DNA of 64,000 nucleotides from Blastobasis lacticolella (GCA_905147135.1 LR990051.1:16211115-16275114); one strand, 5' to 3'. Counted from the first letter of the stretch, positions 42,363-54,297 are shown. The notes: generated by a model not told the origin, from the letters alone. Program-made: numbers and translations.

Positions 42363-42625
42363 TTTTTTTTATTATACTTAGTCAAACATTTGACCGCCAG
42401 CTCACCTGGAGATAAATGGCGATGCGAAGCGGAGAGTAGATGGAGCATGCCTGTCTAGGAATAGCCTATTCACTGTAGCCTTGAAGGCGTCCAGATTATA
42501 ATGATCAGGGAACACATTCGCAGGCAACGTGTTCCATTCCTTAGCCGTACGTATTATAAAGGATGAACCAAATCGGCTTGTGCGGATAGCTGGATGATCC
42601 ATGACATAAGGATGTTTCATTAAAA
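42363..42625 (-). pseudogene. LINE 3' end with poly(A)-like tail
   Basis: The minus strand encodes MDHPAIRTSRFGSSFIIRTA, KEWNTLPANVFPDHYNLDAF and KATVNRLFLDRHAPSTLRF. This is the conserved C-terminus of a widespread insect non-LTR element (IRTAKEWN-LP-VFP-YNL-FK). It ends in a T-run on the + strand (42363-42371), which is the 3' A-tail. The 5' end is truncated. Confidence 0.7.
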
Positions 42626-42627
42626 TC

Positions 42628-42900
42628 GTTCAGTTCTTTAACCTTGAAGGTGTCCAGATTATGGAACACACACATAAGGATGAAACATCCAATCGGGTCG
42701 TGTTTCCCGATAGTGGAAAGAGATCGCGAAAGTGCTTCGCAACAACAAAATGCAACCTGAAAACATTGCACTCCTGCACTTTAGTCTCGATGAAGTCCAC
42801 CACTACCTCGAGACTGAAAAGCTACAGCTGCTTTTTCTCACTGAGAAGCAGATCAGATGTCCGGCTGACCCAGCGTATCCCCAGGGTATACTTTAGGGCA
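42628..42900 (-). pseudogene. Second, overlapping LINE-derived block
   Basis: AACCTTGAAGGTGTCCAGAT (42639) repeats TAGCCTTGAAGGCGTCCAGA (42477), and AAGGATGAAACATCCAATCG (42674) parallels AAGGATGAACCAAATCGGC (42560). The same LINE end therefore appears twice in tandem in diverged form. Coding content is not readable further right. Confidence 0.35.
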
Positions 42901-43440
42901 CAGGTTCGTACCCCGTACAAGAATGTGTGTGTGTACGCTCGCAGCGACATCTGCATTAAGAGTCTATTATATGTCTGAATTTATTCTTAGTTTAAGTTTA
43001 TTGGGTGTACTCTTAGCCTTTATATAAACCACATGGACACCACGCACTCAGTAATTCTAGGGCACATCAAGCCGTAGGTCCCTGTAGCTATACAATAATA
43101 ACAGTCATCATACGCCACGTCAGAGGCCTTGTATGGCTCGAAAACTGCGCCAACAAAGGCGCGATGGCTCACACGATCTTGATATTTCATTCTTGTACTT
43201 CTTTTTAACCACAATATTCATACTTTGAGTACGGAAAAAGCCTCCCAAAAGTTAAGAGAACCATATTTAACAGAGAAGGTCTGTTGGTTGTAATTGTTCC
43301 GCAGTGAACAGATCCTAGTCGGTTGCTAAGGCCGAATTCTTAAGGGATTTTTCCTTAGTAACATTACCAGGATAAAATAAATAATTAAGTATATTAATTT
43401 CAAATAAAATAATCTCCTGTCGTTTACCGCAACCAACCAA

Positions 43441-44175
43441 CCAACTGGTGAATTACACGAGGCTCCAAACTGATCTGGACGTCATTGCAAACTATTCAAA
43501 GGATTGGCTTATTAATTTAAACTCCGAGAAATGTACTGTTCTGCATATAGGCAATAAGAACCCCTATTAAACATACAAGCTGAATTATATCAATCTCACA
43601 GCTGTCTGGGTGTCATTATCACGGAAAATCTAAAGTGGGAAGAACATATAAGTATGATAACCAAGACGGCAAAGATTCTCATATACCTTATAAGAAAAGC
43701 ATTTGGGACAATAACACCTGAAATCATGATCAAAATCTATAAAACATATATCAGACCATTATTGGAGTATGCCTTCCAGGTTTGGAACCCCTATTTCCAA
43801 AAGGACATTGAAACACTTGAGAAAGTACAGCGTAGTTCACTAAAATGCCAAGAGAATATAAGAAATTACCCTACGAACAAAGACTAGACAGCCTGAAACT
43901 AGACCAGCTACACGAGCAGAGACAACGTACCTAGAGACCTAATAGAAACGAACAAAATCTTAAACGGACATTATGATGTGAAGAACTTTAAACGACTATT
44001 AAAGCGAGATCAGAACACACGATTAAGAGGTCACCACTCGACATTGGTACAAAGTTTCTCAAACAACAACCCGCACAAGCATTTTTTCAGCAACAAAGTC
44101 GTGGCTCTTTGGAACAAGTTACCTGAGGAAGTTGTATCAGCACCGAGTACCAACGCTTTTTAAAATCGATTGGAT
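43441..44175 (+). pseudogene. LINE reverse transcriptase C-terminal half (CR1/Jockey-like)
   Basis: Frames read LQTDLDVIANYSKDWLINLN, SEKCTVLHIGNKNP, GVIITENLKWEEHISMITKT, IRKAFGTITPEIMIKIYKTY, IRPLLEYAFQVWNPYFQKDI, KILNGHYDVKNFKRLLKRDQ and VVALWNKLPEEVVSAPSTNA. This is the part after the YADD box to the C-terminus of a CR1/Jockey-type RT. There are stops near 43567 and 43884. It is the same family as 6785-7420. Confidence 0.8.
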
Positions 44176-44181
44176 GAACAT

Positions 44182-45260
44182 TTAAAGAAAACCAAAATTA
44201 AATTTAGGTTGAGGATAATGAGATACAGACATATCAGTTGTTCCAATTTCCTGTCTGTTCAGGAATAATAAGAATTTCGATTTTATAGAGTCAACCTTGA
44301 TCGGTACATCTCGAATACCTTGCACTTCCGGCGTATTAACAGTACCTGCAATATTATCCTCTTCATTGGGAACATCTTTTTCAAAAACCGATGCAAAATA
44401 TGCAGCAAATAGATTGCTGATATCTCTGGCGTTGTGACTTTCAATATTCTGTAGAACCATCGTCGGTGGATAATTTGAGCTGTTTGTTCGTTTGTTCTTT
44501 ATGTAGGTATGTCCAAGAAGCTTAAGATTTTTAGATATAAGGGTTTCAATAGATTTGATATTTTGATTGTGATATTCCCTTAATAGAAGATCGCAGTCTA
44601 CACGTAAACATACAAATTCTATTTTATCAAGAATATTGCCATATTTTTTTAACTTATTATTGTATTTATGTTTCATTTTAATTATTTTAATGAATAATAG
44701 TGAAAACCAAACAGAATATTTTTTATTGTTTATGTTTAGTAATAATGGGACTCACTCTCGTATAATATTAGATATGTTGGTGTAGAACACATTTACCATA
44801 TCATTGACGTTCAAGTGATACTTAAATTCACTGATCCAGTCAATTTCAGATAGTTTTTGATAAATTAATTCATAGTCGGCTTTAAAAAAAAATCAAAATC
44901 ACCAAAGATTATAGGAGGAGGCAAATATACTGCACCTAAATTTATTTCGTTTGTATCAGATTTGTTTAGGTCAGTCTTGACTCATACATCTTCACAGTCG
45001 TTCTCCCATGCGTCGTAAGGCTTGGTTCGTCGTTTCTTATGCACACCAATAATAATAACCATCGACCCTTTTCTCTAAAATCATACAAACATGAACTCTC
45101 CCTGTCCCGTTGTAAACAATGTACCTGTCATCGTATACCTATGAATCGAAAAAACTACTATTAATCCATGTGTCTGTGAATACTATTATATCAAAATTAT
45201 TAATTAATATTTGTTGTTGAACCTTCGATGTGTTTAATCTAAGGCCTCTTATATTTTTAT
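44182..45260 (-). pseudogene. LINE endonuclease and linker (CR1/Jockey-like), opposite orientation
   Basis: The minus strand reads INNFDIIVFTDTWINSSFFD and DDRYIVYNGTGR (45230-45080), typical of the exonuclease-endonuclease domain. Several stops follow. The next open stretch (44676-44182) contains NIESHNARDISNLFAAYFAS VFEK, the usual linker before the RT. It converges with the + strand RT half at about 44200. Confidence 0.7.
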
Positions 45261-45264
45261 CATA

Positions 45265-46018
45265 ACATGATAATTGAGAAATAATAGAGATATTAAGATG
45301 CCGCTAGAGACCGGTCTACAGAAAAAGAAAACTTTATAACCAAGTGAAAAGGCATACCAATACTTTTTGACAGGAATATCAGCATAGTATAGTATCGCCT
45401 TAGGTAGTAATCATAATAAGAAGTATCACAAAGCTAATTAAAATATAAACTACTTAGGTATTTTAACAATGAGTAATACTTTTATTTTATTTGAAGTTAA
45501 ATAATAATCCTACATATTACCTTATGTTGTACACTTACATACCAAATGGACACCTTAAATGGAGTATTCATCGATAACCAAGTTATAAAGTGCCTGCAAA
45601 TATAATATGGGCAATATCATAGCACAGTGAAATAGTCTACAACAACTGCAATAATATTTTTTTACATTTGTAAAATGGAAGCCGTCCAAGCAACCTCTAC
45701 CTATCTAACCTCTACATAATTATGTGCCTATTAATTGAAGTAGGTATAGAAAATCTTCGATATACATTCCTTTGCATTCTTTTTAGGATTTTTTTACAAG
45801 TTAACTTCAATCCTAAGTTAACTTCAAGCTACTAAGAAACTTACAATTTACACTGATGACACCGTGATGGAAAAGGTCGAATATTTATTCATAAAATTAT
45901 GTCACTGTCAATTGCTTAAACAAAAATGAAAGTAATAAACCTATAATTAGTTATTTATAAGATTTAGAATTATAAGTAATTCCAAAATTTAACTTGTAGC
46001 AAGGGCTTGTGCACCGAA
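45265..46018. other. Intergenic AT-rich sequence
   Basis: No gene or named repeat recognised. Confidence 0.4.
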
Positions 46019-46023
46019 CCCTA

Positions 46024-46155
46024 AGGCGTTGTCCTAATTGGCAACGGTCATGCGAACATGGTCGTAAAACGGACGTAGGCCGACCAATAGGAAACCTCAC
46101 AACCGCCCGTCGCACGACCATGGTCGCACGATCTTCGCCAATTAGGACAGCGCCT
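46024..46155. mobile_element. MITE with about 42-bp terminal inverted repeats
   Basis: The left arm AGGCGTTGTCCTAATTGGCA, ACGGTCATGCGAACATGGTC pairs with the reverse complement of the right arm AGGCGCTGTCCTAATTGGCG, AAGATCGTGCGACCATGGTC. That leaves an inner part of only some 50 bp. The target duplication cannot be fixed. A diverged relative lies at 6345-6475. The + strand open frame across it is incidental. Confidence 0.75.
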
Positions 46156-46375
46156 ATGAAACAATTGAAGACGGTTGCTGCAACTGCGCATTCGGGGCGC
46201 GTTTGAGAAAAACCCCTAGGGACAGCTAATAGCCACTTCTTTTAGCCAACTCCAAAAGCCTGTATGTAGCTCGCTGCAAATGAACATTTTATTAAAGCAA
46301 TAATGGACTTAAGCTCTTATAGCAACTGTATAACAGTTTTCGATAAAAGGCTATGTTTGTATGCAATGAAAAGAT

Positions 46376-46605
46376 GATGATCTGGGCGTTAAAAGTCCCG
46401 ATTGTGCTCTCGCGCACGAGGGCTCGAGGTCCGCCTTGACCATTATTCAGGATTTGGCAGACACATATAGAGGAATCGTAACTGCCATCTGACCTCCGTC
46501 ACCCTGCTACCAGGGGACCTGATCGGATTGGATCATGCTAACACATTCAGTCGCCTGAATGTGTAACCATATAACCGTACCTCTCACTTACGAGTCGGAT
46601 ATCGC
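46376..46605 (-). mobile_element. SINE-A with internal deletion
   Basis: The + strand has CTGGGCGTTAAAAGTCCCGA, TCCGCCTTGACCATTATTCA, CTGCTACCAGGGGACCTGAT and ATTCAGTCGCCTGAATGTG, then jumps to CTCTCACTTACGAGTCGGAT of the tRNA head. The segment in between is deleted. Confidence 0.7.
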
Positions 46606-46609
46606 TATA

Positions 46610-47045
46610 CAATATTATAATATAAATAGTGGAAAAGCGTCTAAACCGCAGAGTAACTGCGTAACACAAAATGACAGTACAGACGCAGCATTTCTCTGGA
46701 CAGCGGAAACCAGCACTTTAGTACGTTCGTTGCCTCTAATGTTTGATATAGAAAGCTAAAAATGAGCATAGCAAATTACGCGGTAAAGACATTTGCTAAA
46801 ATAAACTCATTCCATGAGAGAATAAGTCTTCCCACTAATGTTATAGCTTCGTCCACCTAACATTCGGTTATTTTTAGAGATATAAGTAGCCCATGTCCTT
46901 CCCTGTAGGTTGCTATCTATCTCCTTGGTAAATTTATTCAGTATTTCCAGTTGGATTATAATTCCTCTTTCCAGATAAACGGGAAGGCATGACATTTGTG
47001 CTAACCATACTACGGTGCCTGCGTCTTACATAATATAGTACATAT
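46610..47045. other. Intergenic sequence, no gene recognised
   Basis: AT-rich, without a recognised repeat or coding signal. Confidence 0.35.
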
Positions 47046-47046
47046 A

Positions 47047-47420
47047 TCTACACTAATATTATAAAGAGGAAAGATTTGTACCTATTTTTGTATGTTTGTA
47101 TGTTTGTATTGAATAGGCTTCGAAACTACTGGACCGATTTCAAAAATTCTTTCACCGTTGGGAAGCTACACTATCCGCGGGTGACATAGGCTATATTATA
47201 TTTTCTAAAAAATTACGGATCATTAATAAAACTCCAATAATGTAACCCAAGGTGTAAAAAAATACCCAAAAAATTCCTTACATCGCGTGCACTGCTAAAA
47301 CTATTGATGATAGAACAAAGTAATGTACTACGACTTTGCAGAACACATCATTATCTACAAAAAGTGTCGCGACAGTATATGTCTAACTATTATAGTTATG
47401 TCACAATAAGTGTTCTTTTA
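47047..47420 (+). mobile_element. Helitron, 5' part
   Basis: It starts TCTACACTAATATTATAAAG after A, then CTTCGAAACTACTGGACCGA, AAAATTCTTTCACCGTTGGG and GGGTGACATAGGCTATATTA. The 3' border is not clear, and the interior to about 47420 is typical Helitron body sequence. Confidence 0.65.
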
Positions 47421-47599
47421 TTTTCAAAATTTAATTGAAATGCCGCCGCTAAAAAACGCTCTTTATTTGTACCTTGGTATTAATCCTTATCAAAATCAAT
47501 TACTTCATATTCACGACTGCTTCAATACCTTTATATAACTTTTTGAATTATTCAATTCAGACATTCCATTCGAAAGATATCACGAGTTTAAAAATGTGA

Positions 47600-47800
47600 A
47601 TAATAGAAAAAAGTCGCGTGTTCGCCGCTCAGTCCGCTCGGCTATCTAGGCAGCACGGGGAACGTACGGGAAGGGAGTCAATGTCAAGAAATACGGCCGT
47701 CAGGAGCCGGGTCGCCCCCTTCCCTCTAAAATGGTTGAGGAGACGGTTGGAACTTTTGTGATCGTAATATGGTGTCCTGTTTGTAACGGGACACTACTCA
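47600..47800. repeat. GC-rich segment, likely an unlisted repeat
   Basis: CGTGTTCGCCGCTCAGTCCG, CTCGGCTATCTAGGCAGCAC and CGGGTCGCCCCCTTCCCTC stand out from the AT-rich surroundings between two Helitron pieces. It could be sequence captured by a Helitron. No coding frame is supported. Confidence 0.3.
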
Positions 47801-47828
47801 GTACATACTTAAGTATAATATAATTACT

Positions 47829-48029
47829 TCATATTATAAAACGAAGTCCCACGCCGTGTCTTACTGTCATTCTGTACGCGATAAACTCAAAAACTACTGA
47901 ACGGATTTTCATGCGGTATTCACACACAAACTACATAGTGCGGTTTTAGACAACGTGATTCATGACGAAGGTTCAGGTGTATAATTTGTTAAGGTTTACT
48001 ACCCGTGCGAAGCCGGGGCGGGCCGCTAG
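47829..48029 (+). mobile_element. Short Helitron with intact CTAG end
   Basis: It begins near TCATATTATAAAACGAAGTC, contains AACTCAAAAACTACTGAACG and GATTTTCATGCGGTATTCAC, and ends ACCCGTGCGAAGCCGGGGCG followed by GGCCGCTAG before T. CTAG lies at 48026-48029. Confidence 0.7.
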
Positions 48030-48031
48030 TC

Positions 48032-48600
48032 TTTTATAAACCCAAAGGTCTACTTCACGTAAGTAGAACTACTGATCATCGAACAGCATAACATGAATAC
48101 TGCATGGTATCAGAATATTTAGTAGACTAAACATAGAAAGTATTGGCTCTCCCAATCAAAGTACTGACCTGAATTCCCATCCAATAGGGCCACAGGCATC
48201 CTAGCCACGGAGGGAAGTCAGCATCCGCCATAAAGTGTAGGTACGTACTTACTCACTTTTTTATAAAACTCATTTGTAGTTAGTCAACCTACCTGATAGA
48301 TAGCGTGAAGTGATGAAAAGATTCGTGCACTTGGGATTCATGTAACAATAACGGTTTGTCAGCTATAGATATCCTCAAGGAATTATTTTAAGGAATTACC
48401 TTAAAATAAGTTTAAACAGTCTACTGCTGCATTTCAGCAACTTTCACATCAGAGCCGAGTTTTGCTATAATTTTCACAATTGACAATCTAGTTGGAGATA
48501 ACGGCGATAAAAATACACAACAGAGGTCGTACAATACACAACCAGCTGGTTTGTCTCTTTAAGCTTTTCAAGTAGTCTGCCAAAAAATTTAATGTAGTTT
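48032..48600. other. Intergenic sequence, no gene recognised
   Basis: AT-rich DNA. The left end of the mariner copy should lie in this range, but no matching terminal repeat is visible. Confidence 0.35.
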
Positions 48601-48608
48601 ATTTACAT

Positions 48609-49806
48609 TTAACTAAAGTATGTAGGTACCATTTTGTTCGATAACTTTTGCCATCTTATAGGTAGGGACATGATCCCATTGCTATAGAAATTTTGGGGCT
48701 TCTGATAAAAAAACTGCGTCAAGTAGTTTTGGCAGTCCTCTCGTGATGTTAACCTGACACTGCCTAGAGTATTCTGAAGAGATTGAAACATGTGGAAATC
48801 TGAAGGTGCAAGGTCAGGACTATACGGCGGATGCATTAACACCTCCCAGCCAACCTCTCTTAATTTTTGCTGAGTCGTTAAAAATGTGTGGTCTAGCGTT
48901 ATCATGATGAAAAACCACACCCCTTCTGTTGATTAATTCTGGCCGCTTAATCTCAACTTCTTGCTTTAATCTTATCAGTTGTTCGCAGTAGAGTTCTGAA
49001 TCGATGGTCCTGCCTGGTGGTAACAGCTCATAATGAATAATGCCCTTCCAATCCCACCACACACACAGCATCACCTTGTTGCGAGTTAACCCGGGTTTCG
49101 CCACAGTCTGTGAAGCCTGACCGGCCTTTGACCATGACCTTTTTCACACGTTCTTGTCGTACGTGATCCACTTTTCATCACCAGTTATCAATTTCTTCAA
49201 AAATGATTCGGTTTGATTACGTCGTAATAAAGAATCACAAATGAGTTCATTAGGTTTCTTTCAGAGAGCTCGTGAGGTACCCAAATATCGAGCTTTTTTG
49301 TGTACCCATTTTTTTCAAATGCGCCAAAACTGTTTTGTGGTCAATTCCCAGTTCTTCAGCTACGTCGTAACTACTGATATGCTGATCTTGCTCCACTTTT
49401 CAAAAATAGCATCCATTTTATCCGTAACAGGGCGACCAGAGCGATGTGCATCTTTGACATCAAAATTTCCGGATTGAAAACGCTTAAACCAAAGTGCTAC
49501 TCTCACAGACACTGCATTAGGTCCATAAACATCGCAAATTTTTTTCGCGGCTTGCGTTGCTTTTTTACCTTTTTTGTAGTAATATTTACAAAAGGTATCT
49601 AATTTCTTCATTAGATTCACTTATCTTGACGGTAAGAAAAACAAATGAAAATCACGCATTTTCATAATTTGAATTTGGAATTATCTTCTTTAAAATTTTA
49701 ACTTTTAAATGATACCAAAACCAGCCAGGTACAAATAGTATAGCCAAAGAGGGTTTATTACAAGTTCATACATACTATATGCGAAAAGACTTTTTCCCCA
49801 ACCTAA
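48609..49806 (-). pseudogene. Mariner element with broken transposase
   Basis: The minus strand encodes mariner transposase in pieces. The DNA-binding part is ICDVYGPNAVSVRVALWFKR and FQSGNFDVKDAHRSGRPVTD (49620-49360). ITGDEKW lies near 49180. CVWWDWKGIIHYELLPPGRT and VVFHHDNARPH (49104-48860) follow, then YSPDLAPSDFHMFQSLQ (48820 region). All three catalytic Asp motifs are recognisable, but at least three frame changes disable it. The 5' terminal repeat is at 49770-49806 (TTAGGTTGGGGAAAAAGTCT on the minus strand), next to TA at 49807-49808. The left repeat was not found. Confidence 0.85.
49770..49806 (-). repeat. Mariner terminal inverted repeat (5' end of element)
   Basis: On the minus strand it reads TTAGGTTGGGGAAAAAGTCT then TTTCGCATATAGTATG. 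A TA dinucleotide follows on the + strand at 49807-49808, as expected of mariner targets. Confidence 0.75.
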
Positions 49807-49954
49807 TATTATAACCCGCGTCACGAAAGAAGAGACTTGTCAAATGGCAGTGAAGGGGATTTCGCGCAGGTAATCGTATACAGCGCAAGTCGAACCACGT
49901 GACCCGCCAAGTCTCTCCTTATTTGACACTAGCTATACCAATGTATAATAAGTA

Positions 49955-50062
49955 TGTATTTAAAAAGTATATAAGTAGTTTATCAGTTACCTAGCACCCA
50001 TAACACAAGCTAGATGGCGCTGTGTGAATTTGTCAACAATTATTCATTTTATTTATTTATTT
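49955..50062 (+). repeat. SINE-E 3' part
   Basis: GTATATAAGTAGTTTATCAG, TTACCTAGCACCCATAACAC, AAGCTAGATGGCGCTGTGTG. Compared with 58460-58565 it lacks TTTGCTTACTTTGGGGC, a short internal deletion between GCT repeats. Confidence 0.6.
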
Positions 50063-50064
50063 TA

Positions 50065-52295
50065 CCTACACATTAAAGTCACTTTTCTTTTTGGTGGCGA
50101 TGATTGTGCACGGACAGACCAACGTTTTGTAGGTCTCCTTAACCTCCACTATGGCTACAAAGTTGAGTTTTTCATATACTTGATGACGTAACATAACCTC
50201 AGCGACCTCACAGTCTTGCCGATTAGGCCTCAGATGGTCGCCTCCTCAGAATTGACTAGTTCCTATACCTACTACCAATAAAACTTATTTCCATAAGGTG
50301 ATAATGGTCGGCGTCATTAATCAGCTGCCGCTTCCTGACAAGGCTCATTGCGTTCGCTTTCCAGTAACTGAGGGTTACACTCTGTGATTAAGGGTTGACG
50401 AACCAACGTGTGGGTAGACGGAGCTCTTAGTGGCCTGTCTAGCTCATAATGGTGGGTATAGTTGGTGAATTTAAAATTTTATGTACAGGTTGGAGATTAG
50501 GTCCAGACGAGTTTTGAATCGATTTACAAGATTGGATAAACGTTTAATTAATAAAAACGTGCATTAGTTTGCCTAAAAATACGAAAACAAAATGTAAAAT
50601 TGTAGTAAACAGGTTTGCAAAATAGGTAAATAAGTTTGTACTTTTGCATTGAATATGATGTGGTTTGAATTTACTTATAAATCAATTTGCAAAACTACTA
50701 AAAATTCTGTCAAATTAAAACGAAAAGTCTAAACACTAAACCGTGAAGAAAATTATAGTTCAGAGTAGTATATTTAGGGCTGAGTAGTAACAGACACTTC
50801 CCTAGTTCAACATTTCTATTGTATTTTTATTGACTAAGCATACACACGGTCAGCCGGTCCACCTGATGATTCTTGTGTGAGCAATAAAGAATTTATCTAT
50901 CTATCTCTCTACCACCATTGTTAAGAACATCACAAACATATGGGGAACGGGTGCTGAGCCGGCCTCAGATGTAGGTACCTACCTGTAGACATACATGCAT
51001 TTTGAAGAACACGAAGTTATAGGTAATACAAAGCAATGCGAAGTGAACACTTCGTAAGGAAGCTCTTTTTAATCTTACACATGCGTGGTACAAACGCTCG
51101 CAATGCCCGAATATTAGTAAATGCCAGGCGCCTCGATAATATAAATAAAATCTATTCCATTGCCGGAGGGGGCAGTGGTGGTAAAACGTCGGTACCACCA
51201 AACTAAAAATTGTTGTGTGGTATTTTAAACACCACGATCTCCATATTATTGTATTCAACGGGGCTCACATGCGACGTACCTTTTCTATTTTATTTTCCTT
51301 TTCCTTTTCGATTGTTTTAACAGAATAATAAATAAAGATGTGTAAAGAACGCGAGTTTAGTTTGAAACAAATACCACGATCTCCAGCTCCAAACATCCTA
51401 TATAACCTGATTATATTCTATTTGATGGATGTGGTCTACGATAACCGTTTATTGACTTTCCATTCGACGTTTAGATGATTCATACTAGTTTTTGCCAGCG
51501 ACTACGTGATTCGGGATAAATAATATAGCTGTTAAAGATCTTAATTTCGTACTTCATACTTTCAATTTTATAAAGTAAATATTTCCTATGGTAATTGCCA
51601 CCATACAATATGGTAGGTATGTATATACATATGGCAGAAGAGCCGTTACGAACATCGAGTTTATTCGTGTATGGCAATGAAACCATTTTTTATGGGCTAC
51701 GGCCGACTACAAATTTAGTATCTTCGAAAGATGAGATTGTCCCAAAATTTACTGAATTCAGTAATGTACAACAGAAAAAGCAATGAACAGCAGAAATATT
51801 CCAATGATTAGAACGTCTACCAACAAATCAAAAGAAACGAAAACCAACAAAACTATGCCTTTTGCACGAAAGCAAAAAACGCAGAGACAGTACCGTTAGT
51901 ATGTTACCTTCCAATTTACCACGAAAATCGTGTATTTTGTTTCAAAATGTATTTATTGATTTTACCGTAATGTAGTAAAAAAAATAGATATTGGTAACTT
52001 TTTTCTGCCAAAATGGTGTTTTACTTACAATACTTGGTCTTGAGAAAACTTGGTCGGTAAATGTTGGTAGGACCGCATAATTCCCTATCCACACATCATC
52101 TTATTATATCAGGAAATTCAGCAACGAATACCCACCAGGCGATAAGGCTAAACCTGCGTTAACAGCAGCTAAAAGTGGAATCATTGAAATCTCAACGATG
52201 CAAACTTTTGAAGTGTAGGGTCTCTAATTACTTTTACCCTCCTCAAGTAAAACCAGAAAACATAAAATCTAAAACGATATTGCTTGAAGGCAGTA
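50065..52295. other. Intergenic sequence, no gene recognised
   Basis: It includes a repeat C-like scrap at 50845-50870 (GTCAGCCGGTCCACCTGATG), an (ATCT)n run at 50895-50910 and two ACCACGATCTCC blocks (51230, 51370) reminiscent of repeat B. There is an open frame over 51595-51786 without family features. Confidence 0.4.
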
Positions 52296-52302
52296 ACATA
52301 AA

Positions 52303-52515
52303 TCTATATGTACATTGTATAAAACAACGTCGTTACCTACTCTGTCGCTGTCCCTATGTATCTATGTATATATCTAGATCTTTTAAACTACGCCACGGAT
52401 TTTAATAAGGATTCCAACATTAGATAGAGTGATTCAAGAGGAATGTTTATAAGTAAGAAAAAAAGGGTAGGGGTAAAGCAGGTGTACGCGAACGAAGTTG
52501 CGGCAGATCCACTAA
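52303..52515 (+). mobile_element. Helitron family H2 copy
   Basis: It starts TCTATATGTACATTGTATAA and has TCTAGATCTTTTAAACTACG, AGATAGAGTGATTCAAGAGG and GGGTAGGGGTAAAGCAGGTG. It ends GCGAACGAAGTTGCGGCAG and CCACTAA, a CTRR-type terminus at 52512-52515. Confidence 0.75.
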
Positions 52516-52519
52516 TTGT

Positions 52520-53115
52520 AAATGTAATTAAATTCCAAAGTATCACCGGTCTCCACTGCTCCTTGTTGCTGCTTAGTTGAGGTGGAAAATATTGTGATAA
52601 AACTTTCATATTAAAGTGACTAATGTGTAACACTGATTACAGGGCCACAGACAGGAGTTTAAAGTTTTACACAGCTACCTACTTAAACTTAATTTTCCCT
52701 AATTTAGCAAATAATAATCAGTTTATTTCAGGCTAAAAATATAAAGATTTACATAAGTAATTCCCATATATTGTTAGTAATTCTTAAAACACCTTGTGCG
52801 TATTCTTCTCATTTTAAGTATCTACTTTTGTTTACACGACATCTGCCGGTCGCCATACGGCCAAGCATTGTTCCTTGGTATCAGTGGTATCTGGCGATAC
52901 CATCTGGGCACAGGGACCTACCACCGGTATTTTTCTCAAGAATAATGATCGAAAAATATGCAAACACACTACACCGAAGCCAATAACACTACGAATCGCC
53001 TTTCCATGAACACCTGCGTGTGCGCACTCGGTGACACGCGATTACTGTATTGAAAGAGTCACTCTCACTTAGTTCGTCTATAAACTGGTGGACAATGAAC
53101 TGTTATACAAAAATA
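52520..53115. other. Intergenic sequence, no gene recognised
   Basis: AT-rich, no supported gene. CTGGCGATACCATCTGGGCA at 52890 may belong to an unlisted repeat. Confidence 0.35.
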
Positions 53116-53117
53116 AC

Positions 53118-53275
53118 ATCTTGGCGTTAATATCCCGGTTGTGGTCTCGCGAGAGCTAACCTTGACCATGATCCAGAATTTGGCAAATCAGGTAGTTATA
53201 GTAGAGCGACTGCCATCTGACATCCGTGACCCTGGTATCTGGGCAAGCTGTTGCTATGAAAGATACACATACAGT
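53118..53275 (-). mobile_element. SINE-A, 3' half
   Basis: The + strand reads CATCTTGGCGTTAATATCCC, GACCATGATCCAGAATTTGG, TAGTAGAGCGACTGCCATCT, GTGACCCTGGTATCTGG. After this the match ends. Confidence 0.65.
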
Positions 53276-53989
53276 CAGTGGACAATGAACTGTTGTTCGT
53301 ATTAAAATGCATTATAACAACCCATATGCCTCCGCATTACTTCATTTAATTATCTCATCTCGATTTTTTTATACACAAACAATTAATCATCTGTAAACAT
53401 AGCACGATGGAAGACCAGTGCAGAAAGAATAATGGGCGAGGCTCGATCGGTAACTAGTTGACCTGTATTAACCTACGCGTGGAAAGGTTAATCCAAATAA
53501 TTGTAAAGTTTCTATAATAAGGGTATTCTGTCTATGTTATTACCTCATATCGTACCGTGCCCTCAGTACTATCAAAGACTCGCTACAGTGATTGCCTAGC
53601 ACAAGTGATAAGTTGAAGTTTTCAGATTTTATTAAGAAATACTTACTTTACCATTATATTTTTACCTACAAGGGAACTTTAAAATTATCTTAATAATTTT
53701 TGTTATGGTAAAATTTTGGTGCTAAATTTCTTAAATATTGGACTTGGACTAAAATAAAAATATTTCATCTCTGATTATGGATAGGTAGAGGTACTAAAGT
53801 ACCTTAACAAAAAGGTGCCTTGACAACATCGGAAACTAAGATTGATTAAACTCTAGCCCAAATTATCGTATACAGTCAATAATATTGTAAGAAAAGAACG
53901 AAATCGACTTCTGACAACGAAAAACCAGCAAAGCACCACCGGCCAACCATCTGAACTAAGAGCTAACGCGCAAAACAGAAGGTAAGTGG

Positions 53990-54035
53990 GGACGCATATA
54001 AAACCAGCAGAATGACCTATTACGTTTCTCAGACA
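53990..54035 (+). promoter_or_regulatory. Candidate core promoter (TATA plus initiator)
   Basis: TATAAAA at 53997-54003 is followed by TCAGAC at 54029-54034. The 34-base spacing is close to the insect norm. Together with a possible first exon at 54298 it suggests a gene that starts here and runs to the right. Confidence 0.35.
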
Positions 54036-54297
54036 AGCTTGACCAGCGGCCAGTCTGCTACAGTTTTCAATGGGAAAGCGCGCGAAAACTCACGTCATAT
54101 CGAACACTTAGAATACAGATTGTAAAAAGTTCATATGAGTTCCAATTTTCTCGTCTAAATTCAAATGAAAACTTTTTTCTTTCCAGCCAGTGGTGAATGA
54201 TGTGAATCGAACTCGAATACGGTTTGTTTTTAAGTGGACAGAACAAAAGTGGCCAGTGAGACTTTTAGTGACATTGTAGTGCGACAGCTTCAAAACA

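Noticed and set aside
43441..45260. Twin-primed 5' inversion of a single LINE
   Set aside because: In twin priming the inverted 5' part precedes the sense 3' part. Here the order is the reverse.
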